A stretch of DNA of 24,285 bases, taken from NCBI GenBank assembly GCA_014885115.2, contig WKLE02001001.1:1-24285 (forward strand), given 5' to 3'. Below are positions 17,505-24,285 of this stretch, in pieces. The notes beneath the pieces were generated by a model. The model made no database searches. It was not told the origin of the DNA and saw only the letters and a program-made list of their open reading frames with translations. Source of the DNA: Asterionellopsis glacialis. Its lineage: Eukaryota > Bacillariophyta > Plagiogrammaphyceae > Rhaphoneidales > Asterionellopsidaceae. Position 1 is the first letter of the stretch, and every line of letters begins with the position of its first letter. A program made the position numbers and the translations under genes.

Positions 17505-18242
17505 ATGATGCGATCGTCGTCTATTATATCATTATTGCTTGTAGCACTGCTTCCAGTTTCTACCCTTGCTCGCGGTGGTGGATTTCTGCGTGATGGGTTT
17601 TCATCTTCCATTGGGGAGCGTCGGGAGGATTCGGGCTTGGCGATGGGTATGACAGAAGAACTTCATTCCGTGCAGAAGTATGATTGGCAAATTGATTCCT
17701 TCGATTTGTCGAGCATTCAAGATAAACAATTACGAAATCACATATCCAAAATTTTAAAGGACAAACCAGTATTATTCCGTCCTCAATCACAATCTGTCAA
17801 GGCTGGTGGATTCCGTGCAGTTGCCCTGACAGGTGAAGGGAAAAAACTACGTGGATTGTGGAGTGGTGGAACAATTGGCGACGATTCGACTGTCAGTGGG
17901 AATATGTATACAGAAGTTGATTATGATACAGCTGTACGATGCCGCGGTGAGGCACATTTGGCATCCTTCAGTTTACTTTTACCACCTGTAGAGGGACGAA
18001 AGGAACGTGCTACTTTGGAATACACCATGCCTTTGTCGATGGGAAATTTAAATCCTGAAGCTGTTCTTGTACGTGGTCCAGCACAGGTTAAGCTTTATCC
18101 TGATGGTAATAGAATTACAGGAAAGGGGATCAAGATTGGCAAAGCTAAAATTGGTTTTCCCATGAGACCTGGTCTTGTCGACCCTGCATGGGCGAAAGGT
18201 CGTCAATTCTTCCGTAGAGGTAGATCAGTTGGACAAGTGTAA
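17505..18242 (+). CDS. Small secreted protein of unknown function
   Basis: A single exon of 245 residues begins at ATGATG in a CACC context (A at -3). Residues 1-22 form a signal peptide (MMRSSSIISLLLVALLPVSTLA), probably cleaved after Leu-Ala and before an Arg-Gly-Gly-Gly stretch. The mature part has one Cys (in AVRCRGEAHL), no further membrane segment and no repeat. It looks like a compact beta-rich domain: alternating hydrophobic strands such as GGFRAVALTGEG, GNMYTEVDYDTA and HLASFSLLLPPVEG, then LYPDGNRITGKGIKIGKAKIG. It ends in an Arg-rich tail (RQFFRRGRS). I do not recognise the family. Without a Phe at the cleavage site, the secretory pathway or exterior is more likely than the plastid. 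Confidence 0.75.
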   Translation: MMRSSSIISLLLVALLPVSTLARGGGFLRDGFSSSIGERREDSGLAMGMTEELHSVQKYDWQIDSFDLSSIQDKQLRNHISKILKDKPVLFRPQSQSVKAGGFRAVALTGEGKKLRGLWSGGTIGDDSTVSGNMYTEVDYDTAVRCRGEAHLASFSLLLPPVEGRKERATLEYTMPLSMGNLNPEAVLVRGPAQVKLYPDGNRITGKGIKIGKAKIGFPMRPGLVDPAWAKGRQFFRRGRSVGQV

Positions 18243-19787
18243 GACTTGTGCTACCTACACTTCTGATCTTTCGTAGTCTGCTTGTGTGCAGCAAAAAGGT
18301 ATACTTAAAGTACATTATATTATTTCCAATCTTTTATTAATAGCAATCATGGTCGTAAATGTTCTGCAATACTATAATTCTTTTGTTTTGGTGAATTCAG
18401 AAAATCATGAACCTGAAAATTATATTCAGTTTGCCCATTGGTAGAAAACAATAAAAATAGGCCATCTAATCTCCAACCAGGACAACTTAGTGATACCTTC
18501 CCTTTGCCCTAGAAGCAAAGAACAACTGCGCCATCGAGAGAGATGGTGGTGGGGTGATATCAGATATAAGTAGATGGTGATGCTTGATGCCATCGTGTTG
18601 TGCTTTGGTTTCACTCGTTGCGTTTCATACAGTCATCTGGAATGAAGAACCTGGAACTTAGATGATGAGAGAAAGTTCAAAGATTTTTTATTCATGAAGT
18701 AGTGGGCTCATGGGTTTTATCAATTATGAGGAATCTGGAATCTAGAATGTATTATAATAAAAATTACTTATCAAAATACTTCAACATAGGAGTGAAAATG
18801 ATTCACCGCATAATGAGAAAATGCAAAGAGGCCATTCCGTTTATCACCCTTTTTATTTAATAGTGACACGTGATTGATGTACTCCGAATGGCATCTTGTA
18901 TCAACGGACTAGTGGTTGAAAAACTACTTTGCTTCCTCTACATTGTTCACGGTATATTTCTACAGAAAAAGTTTCTTCGAAAATCGGCGATACCGTTTTC
19001 CAATTTTTTCACTCGGTGGGACTCTTCGATGAAGGGGACTACTCTGGGTGATACGTAATAGTGACGCGGTAATTTTTTTCAGGTGAGGAAACCCCGTTCG
19101 GGTTTTCCATGCAAAAAATGCGAGACGCATCGTACAACAGTTCCTGTTAGTTTACTTAGTTGCATCCGCCGATCTTCGCGATCTTTTGAGAATTTTCTTC
19201 CTTTGTGTGACTTGTTTTTCACTTTAGAAAAAGGAAGACAGCAAAAACACAACTTTTCATTTCGTTGAATTCTCTCGATTACTTCAGCCGCCTTTTCCAA
19301 TCATCCCATTGCGGCTGATTTCGTTGTTGTTCTGCAAAAGGAAATCATTATTCCGATCGATTCTTGCTTTGACCACCTCCCAGTAGAACCAGTACTACAT
19401 TCTACGGAACAATTTTCGGTCACTATACCGCAAGTTCTTAAGTACACACACACACACACCTGTGTGACCGGTTTCCTGTTCATCCGCAACCAGTCAAAAA
19501 ACAAGGCTAATAGGCAATCTCTTTGCAACTACTTCATTGGACGCTGATATCTCAAGATCCTTTGGATACAGTTCTGCTCCAGTCCCGGAAATTTTTGAAG
19601 TCAGACATCAGACGTGCCTACCGTACATTCTATTGGTGCACGACGTGAACAATTACACACAAATTGTCCAAGTAGCGACAAAGCCAAATCCGAACGGCAA
19701 CGAAAGAATTTTGGACTAAAAGAATTCTTAGCCCACAACACAAAAAACACACTTAGCTTACCAGGCTAGCTAGATATACGACTGAGA
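18243..19787. other. Long intergenic region (1545 bases) between the secreted-protein and RRM genes
   Basis: No gene I can support lies here. The open frames at 18870-19058 and 19083-19268 are short and without domain character. Visible elements are an AATAAA at 18450-18455 about 208 bases past the upstream stop, a CACGTG core at 18868-18873, an imperfect hairpin at about 19086-19107 (GGAAACCCC ... GGTTTTCC), and an (AC)8 microsatellite at 19444-19459. The last 300 bases are likely the promoter and leader of the RRM gene. Confidence 0.5.
19444..19459. repeat. (AC)8 microsatellite
   Basis: Eight perfect AC units lie about 330 bases upstream of the RRM gene start. Dinucleotide tracts are polymorphic and common. 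No further role is evident. Confidence 0.9.
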
Positions 19788-21486
19788 ATGGCAGGCACAA
19801 GAGAACAATCCAAGGCTACCACTACAAACGGTTGGTCAAACCCTCAACAGGGCAACAGAGATCAGTATCATGATGTTACAACTCATACTAACCAATCCAC
19901 GAAACCTACCAATCCAGCTGCTAATGTAAAACCTACGACCAACGCCTCTCCTCCTCAGAACAAAACTACGGAGGAATCACCAACCTCTCCAGTGCCATCT
20001 TCTGTAGCAGATGAGAAAAAGACTGGCGAAGAAGTTACGGATCCTTCCCAGCAGGACGTAACTGCTTCTCAGTTAGGTGAACAACAACAGGCTCGAAGTG
20101 GATTCGTCGTCCCTCCAAATCGTAAAGACACACGTAAGCTCTTTGTGGGAGGTCTTCCCTCCAATGGTACGTATCACTTGTTCTTCCACGTTACAAACGG
20201 TAGTCAGGCCACACACAGTCATTTCATTTCATCTCACTTTGTTGACTTGTATTTCATCATAATTCGTCTTTTGATTTGCTACGGATAACGTTGTACTCAT
20301 CATGCAATATCTGCTTAACACAGTTACGGAACATGAATTTCGTGAATTTTTTGAACAATTTGGCCCTGTGCTGGATTCAGTGGTTATGTTTGATCGTGAC
20401 ACACGACGTTCGCGTGGATTTGGATTTGTAATCTTTGAGAATGAAGCCACATCAAACAGTCTCATTACTGAAGGGATTAATGAACAGGGCATTGCCTTTG
20501 GTCATGTGACTATGCGTGGAAAAGTGTGTGAAGTTAAATCAGCTGAACCCAAAGATCCCAACGTGGCCAAAAATGGTGGTGGACGCGGCAGTGGCCCTAT
20601 GGGTAGTGGTCATTCTCGTGGTTCGCAAAATAACAGCACCAATGGAGGCAGTGGCAGTGGGTTCCGTCATCAGAAACACAACAACAATTATAATAGAGTC
20701 AAATACAGAGGTACCGGTAATGGTGGTGGAGATAGGTCATATAGCAGATATGGCCCTTCTGTTGAAACTACGGCAGTGCCTGTCATGGATGCAAGTATGA
20801 TGGGAAGTCCGACATCTTTTCAAGGCCCACCCATGTATGCTGGACCTTGGCAAGGTGTATCAGGGTACCCTCATCCAAATCAGGCTCCTCCTCCGGTAGG
20901 GGCGGCAGTCATGGTTCCAGGCGATGAAACCACCAACGGTCAAGGAGATGGTGTGGTTAATGGTATGGCTATGCTATCTATGAATTCAGCTGGCGCAGTG
21001 CCACCTCCTGGACAAGCATATCATATGGGTGGGATGTATTATCCACCCGCACCTGGTGGGCCTGCTTACATGGCAACACATTTTTACAATCCTTACCACC
21101 CCGCTGCAGGAGGGTATCCTGATCAATACCCAACTGAAAATCACGCTGTAGCACCTCCCATGCCAGCTGGTGCTCCGTATGCTCCTCCACCGCCGTTAGA
21201 CCCCAATGGTTATCCGATTATGGACCCTGCTGCTGCTGCTGCTCATACCGGCAATGCTGGTTACGCCGTATTTCCTTTGATGATGGGATCTATTCCACCT
21301 GCAGGAACGGTACCCCCACCCAACATGGTTACTACTCCCGCCGAAGTAGTTGTCCCCAACACAGTTGTCGTAGAGAATACTAATGATATTCCCGCTGGCG
21401 ACAATAATAATAATCCTGTCAAGGTAGATGACCGTCCTGAAGTGGAAGTAACTAATCGTGAAGGTCAAAAAACAGGCCAAGCTTGA
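19788..21486 (+). CDS. Single-RRM RNA-binding protein, Musashi/DAZAP1/hnRNP type
   Basis: Exons are 19788-20166 and 20324-21486, giving 513 residues. The start ATG is in a strong context (A at -3, G at +4). Residues 1-110 are a Thr/Asn/Gln/Pro-rich disordered tail. One RRM spans about 116-195: RNP2 is LFVGGL (118-123) and RNP1 is RGFGFVIF (157-164), linked by TEHEFREFFEQFG and VVMFDRDTRRS. This wording is typical of the Musashi/DAZAP1/hnRNP A-D group. Those proteins usually carry two RRMs, and here only one is seen. After the RRM come an RG/SG/NN-rich stretch (about 220-270) and a long Pro/Gly/Tyr/Met/Ala-rich low-complexity region, a kind often found in mRNP granules. The role is probably mRNA processing, translation or localisation. 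The target RNA is unknown. Confidence 0.85.
20167..20323 (+). other. Intron of the RRM gene (157 nt, phase 1)
   Basis: The donor is AATG/GTACGT and the acceptor AACACAG/TTACGG. One base from exon 1 plus two from exon 2 makes a Val codon, giving LPSN-V-TEHEF. This rebuilds a perfect RRM core, which supports the junction. Retention would end translation at 20288, leaving a 166-residue product without RNP1. Confidence 0.88.
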
Positions 21487-22027
21487 CAAAACTGTACAAC
21501 ATAACAAAAACGCCATACAATTCCTTTCTCTCATGCCAAAAAAAGTTTTAAAACATACCTAAAAAGCATAAAAAGAACAGAAACAATTCAAATTCGAAAT
21601 CTCACATGAATCATCGTCATACACATAGCACATAGTTTCATTTCCCCTGTCCTACTCTTTCTATACGCCTGTAGATTCCAAACATACAATTTTTTATGGT
21701 AAAATCAAAACAAAAAAATCGCAAGTAATCGTTACATGCTACAGACTACATAGAAGTAAAGTGTTAGGAAGATGATATAACTATTTTATAATCAAATTGC
21801 TTTTCAAGGTAGAAACAATTTGCACTTTCTTTCAGTTTTTCCCTTTTTTTTTAGTGATATACACGGGATTGTTTTATTTTTGGATTTTTACCAAGACGAT
21901 ATCCCAAACTACGTAAATAAATACAAACGATCAAGAAATCCTCCACGGTGGTACACCTAATTTTGATTTTGCAAGCACTCCACAGTTCAAATATATTACC
22001 TAACCCTCTCGCTGTGTGTGTGTGTAT
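21487..22027. other. Convergent intergenic region (541 bases)
   Basis: AT-rich 3' flanks of the RRM gene (+) and the PDZ gene (-). It has a run of T at about 21836-21852, an AATAAA at 21916-21921 and a (TG)6 run at 22013-22024. No gene is supported. Confidence 0.6.
22013..22024. repeat. (TG)6 dinucleotide run beside a stop codon
   Basis: Six TG units end four bases before the stop codon of the minus-strand PDZ gene, so they lie at the start of its 3' UTR (as CA repeats in the mRNA). CA repeats can bind hnRNP L-type proteins in animals, and no such role is shown here. Confidence 0.8.
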
Positions 22028-23146
22028 CTAGTCATCCACATTGATGTATCGAGCCGGTTCAGTTCTAGCTACTAATTCCAACAAAACATCCATCTCAACT
22101 TCCATTTTACTGTTTGAAATAAAATTGTGTTGTAACATTTCAAGAGACTTGTGTTGTTCTGCAATAAGAACATCAAGCGGTTCATCCACTTTAATAACAA
22201 TAAGTGATGCACGTTTAATAGCATTGATATTTTCTTGCATAACACGTGCTACGTAATCTTGTTTGGCACCGGGTTTGTTGGCGTACCGTACACGAACAGC
22301 CTCGATCGTAAGCTGTACAGCCATAAGGAGGGCAGTTGCTACTGTTTTGGCATCATCAAATCGTCGTTTGAAATCGCTTGTTGTGATCAATTCAAGGATG
22401 TAATGACGATTTACAAAACATTTCGTCATGGTCATTAATTCTTGAAGACATTCCAATAATCGTTCCATCAATGGTCCTAAATTGTCTTCAACGTCCTTCA
22501 CTTGAAGTAATAACGGTGCGCAATGAAATAATCCTGCCTTGACATTCTTAGCCCACAAGGCAACGTTACGAAATCCTTCACGGTGTGCCTTGGTGTCCTT
22601 CGTTGCCTTGGCAAAGTCATCTAACAGTTTGACAAGTTTTCCGGAGATGGGTACCTTTTCTGCTAAATCAATTACATGAGGTGTAACACCTTTAATTATT
22701 TCTAACCCACCTGCATTGACAGCCTCTACTGTAATCCGTCCCACTGCCAAACGCAAAAAGTCAGCAATTTCTTTGGTAGATTTACCCTTACATTTGATAG
22801 AATCCATACCATCATCCTCTAATTGTATCACATTCATACTCAAAAGTTCCATACCAGTCTTTAACTCTGTCCCTTCAAACAAACTCCCTTCTGCTATACT
22901 CCCTACAACAATAGTTCCATCATTTTTATTCCCCAAGGCCAAACCAATCCGTTCATCCTTGTCTTCTCGTACGACACTCACAATGGTAGGTGCAATTTTA
23001 CGAATAATAGGTTTTCTACCAGAACTACCAGTACTCCCATGATTACTTTCTGTTCGTTCATCCATGGCTTTCTGTGTACCCATATCAGCTGCGTCAGTCA
23101 AATCTTTTCCGTTTTCAATATTTTCTCTACGTGTTAAAAGTCCCAT
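22028..23146 (-). CDS. PDZ domain fused to a HeLo/MLKL N-terminal-like helical bundle
   Basis: A single exon of 372 residues. The ATG has a strong context (A at -3, G at +4). No signal peptide or membrane helix is seen. Gly2 makes N-myristoylation conceivable, but position 6 is Arg rather than Ser/Thr, so this is weak. Residues 54-143 look like a PDZ domain: IGLALG (67-72) is the carboxylate-binding loop, and SIAEGSLFEGTELKTGMELLSMN has the usual turn and strand. Residues 164-283 are all helical and start VPISGKLVKLLDDFAKAT. They continue through a long coiled segment to HYILELITTSDFKRRFDDAK and TALLMAVQL. This matches the pattern of the four-helix HeLo / MLKL N-terminal fold used by plant, fungal and animal cell-death and membrane-targeting proteins. 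No kinase or NLR domain follows, only a short helical tail. The role is unknown. An adaptor or membrane-acting protein is inference. Confidence 0.7.
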   Translation of the reverse strand: MGLLTRRENIENGKDLTDAADMGTQKAMDERTESNHGSTGSSGRKPIIRKIAPTIVSVVREDKDERIGLALGNKNDGTIVVGSIAEGSLFEGTELKTGMELLSMNVIQLEDDGMDSIKCKGKSTKEIADFLRLAVGRITVEAVNAGGLEIIKGVTPHVIDLAEKVPISGKLVKLLDDFAKATKDTKAHREGFRNVALWAKNVKAGLFHCAPLLLQVKDVEDNLGPLMERLLECLQELMTMTKCFVNRHYILELITTSDFKRRFDDAKTVATALLMAVQLTIEAVRVRYANKPGAKQDYVARVMQENINAIKRASLIVIKVDEPLDVLIAEQHKSLEMLQHNFISNSKMEVEMDVLLELVARTEPARYINVDD

Positions 23147-23316
23147 TCTTTTTTACGTCTGTGCTTTTGTTCGTTTTCTTTTTTAGAAAAAAAAGAATTC
23201 TTTCTTCTTCCTAGTGTCTTGTCTTTTTCGAAACAAAAGGTCAATAGGGGGGTACTAACTAACTACACTGGTAACCACGCAATGCAATAATGAAAGAGAG
23301 AATGGGATAAATTGAC

Positions 23317-23324
23317 TCACGTGA
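23317..23324. promoter_or_regulatory. E-box/G-box palindrome TCACGTGA
   Basis: A perfect 8-base palindrome with a CACGTG core lies about 171 bases upstream of the PDZ-HeLo gene ATG. bHLH and bZIP factors bind such sites. With one copy, function is only possible. Confidence 0.35.
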
Positions 23325-24042
23325 CAGTTGTGATAACAAAGAGATAGTGAACTGAACCTCTGCCTCTTTGGTCTCTTTCGTGTTCGCACACAAATAATAC
23401 TGCTAAAAAAATATACACAGTAAAATCAAGATCGAGAGTTCGTTTTACACACCCAGAGCATGTTTGCAAACGACATGCACCGATGCCTTGTCTTCCAATA
23501 TTCTCAACACATCATTATTTTTGCCCGCTACGAAATACGCGGGAAAGAGAAGGATGTCACGCTGGCGCTGGAACAATTATTTTGAATTTTTTTATAAAAA
23601 GGTTTTCAAGTATAAAGTAAATGAATATCAACCAAATTTTTAGGAGAATTAGTATGTAAATATACCGTCAAATCCTGGAGTCGAATAAACCATAATATTA
23701 CGTAAAAGTAACAAAAAATAATACAGCTATAAACCGTACTAGGACTTTTTTTATGGATTTTTTATGCCGTACATACAATCTGGTACACTCCATCACATGA
23801 AAGTATCTTATTCAAAATTATGTAAATCTTACGTAGAATAGCGATCTTGGATTTGCAACACCACACGCTCTCTTCCTACAGAATCAACGTCATTTCCACT
23901 TTCAATGACAGTATGATACGTAGCTCTATGGTTACTAATACTAGATTATACAGAATACGAAGAGTTGGGTACTCGAGTCAATGATTATCATTCATATATA
24001 TTATATAAAATTATTAGGACAAAGAAGATGCTTGTATGTACA

Positions 24043-24230
24043 ACGGGTACGAGGTAGAGTACAGTACGTACATTTGCGTACCTGGGTACCGGTACATGTT
24101 AGCAGCTACCATACCAGGTAGGTAATCGCAGTTCATCATTTTTTTACGTAAGGTACAGATATTAATACCTGGTACTGTACCTGGTAGGCTGGATTATTGG
24201 GAAATACGAACTGGTACGTACTGGGTAACA
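24043..24230. repeat. GGTAC-type palindromic cluster (copy e)
   Basis: This contains GGGTACGAGGTAG, CAGTACGTAC, CCTGGGTACCGGTACATG (about 24081-24098), ATACCAGGTAGG, ACCTGGTACTGTACCTGGTAGG (about 24167-24187, imperfect) and CTGGTACGTACTGG. It is the longest of the clusters in this window. Confidence 0.5.
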
Positions 24231-24285
24231 GTTAGACCTACCTTTCCTTTGCAATGATAATCAAAGTACCGGGATTTTACAGAAA

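Larger units (their letters stand above)
23147..24285. other. Intergenic region to the right edge (1139 bases)
   Basis: This holds the likely promoter of the PDZ gene. It contains an A/T-rich inverted repeat (about 23178-23200) just upstream of the ATG, a TCACGTGA element at 23317-23324, AT-rich DNA to about 24030, and then the GGTAC-type cluster. No gene is visible. Confidence 0.55.

Noticed and set aside
18868..18873. CACGTG core in the gap before the RRM gene
   Set aside because: It is 900 bases from the next gene start with only a 6-base core, so chance is the simpler explanation.
19083..19110. Hairpin GGAAACCCC...GGTTTTCC as a possible tRNA arm or terminator
   Set aside because: The stem is interrupted by a mismatch and no cloverleaf can be built around it. 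Such terminators are not expected in nuclear DNA.
18870..19268. Two short plus-strand open frames in the long intergenic gap
   Set aside because: They have no signal peptide, domain or repeat pattern, their lengths are expected by chance, and they have poor start context.
20302..20340. ATG at 20302 as the start of a separate RNA-binding protein
   Set aside because: It lies inside the intron. Using it would lose RNP2 (LFVGGL), while splicing 20166 to 20324 gives a complete RRM.
20709..20720. GGTACCGG word inside the RRM gene as another GGTAC cluster
   Set aside because: It is one isolated word encoding Gly-Thr-Gly in a coding region, with no neighbouring copies.

Overview
The window looks like nuclear DNA of a diatom or close stramenopile relative. 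Supporting signs are GT-AG introns, a type II membrane protein with a Ser/Pro/Thr stalk of the SPTxxPT kind, a presequence with a Phe just after the signal cleavage site (diatom plastid style), an FkbM/DUF229-like secretory protein, AT-rich intergenic DNA, and single genes on both strands without operons. The species cannot be fixed from sequence alone. I support eight protein-coding genes. I see no rRNA, tRNA, CRISPR array or recognisable transposon.

Layout, left to right: (1) 474-4685 (+), a two-exon type II membrane protein with two tandem DUF229/sulfatase-like domains. (2) 5008-7770 (-), a mitochondrial thiamine-diphosphate 2-oxoacid dehydrogenase E1, closest by eye to the DHTKD1 (2-oxoadipate) branch. 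(3) 8310-10460 (+), a large prokaryote-like Rossmann-fold dehydrogenase-like protein, divergent from gene 2 across a 539-base gap that holds a perfect 16-base palindrome. (4) 11878-14406 (+), a membrane-anchored PhoX/DUF839-like protein with a Pro-Thr stalk. (5) 14770-16542 (-), a permuted papain-like (YiiX/NlpC-P60 type) hydrolase with a likely plastid presequence and a 32-residue tandem repeat. (6) 17505-18242 (+), a small secreted protein of unknown function. (7) 19788-21486 (+), a two-exon single-RRM RNA-binding protein of Musashi/DAZAP1 type. (8) 22028-23146 (-), a PDZ domain joined to a helical bundle that resembles the HeLo/MLKL N-terminal domain.

The genes do not form one pathway. Genes 1 and 4 are both type II membrane proteins with lumenal or extracellular phospho- or sulfo-ester hydrolase-like domains. 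Genes 2 and 3 share a divergent promoter region and could be co-regulated. The most unusual proteins are the PDZ-HeLo fusion (gene 8), the doubled DUF229 enzyme (gene 1), the permuted papain-like plastid candidate (gene 5) and the PhoX-like protein that lacks the usual cysteines (gene 4).

Four intergenic intervals carry clusters of short palindromic GGTACC / CCAGGTAC / GTACCTGG words, including an 18-base perfect palindrome. No coding feature explains these. Start codons were chosen as the first in-frame ATG. In genes 1, 2 and 4 the open frame extends upstream of that ATG, but only through non-ATG codons.
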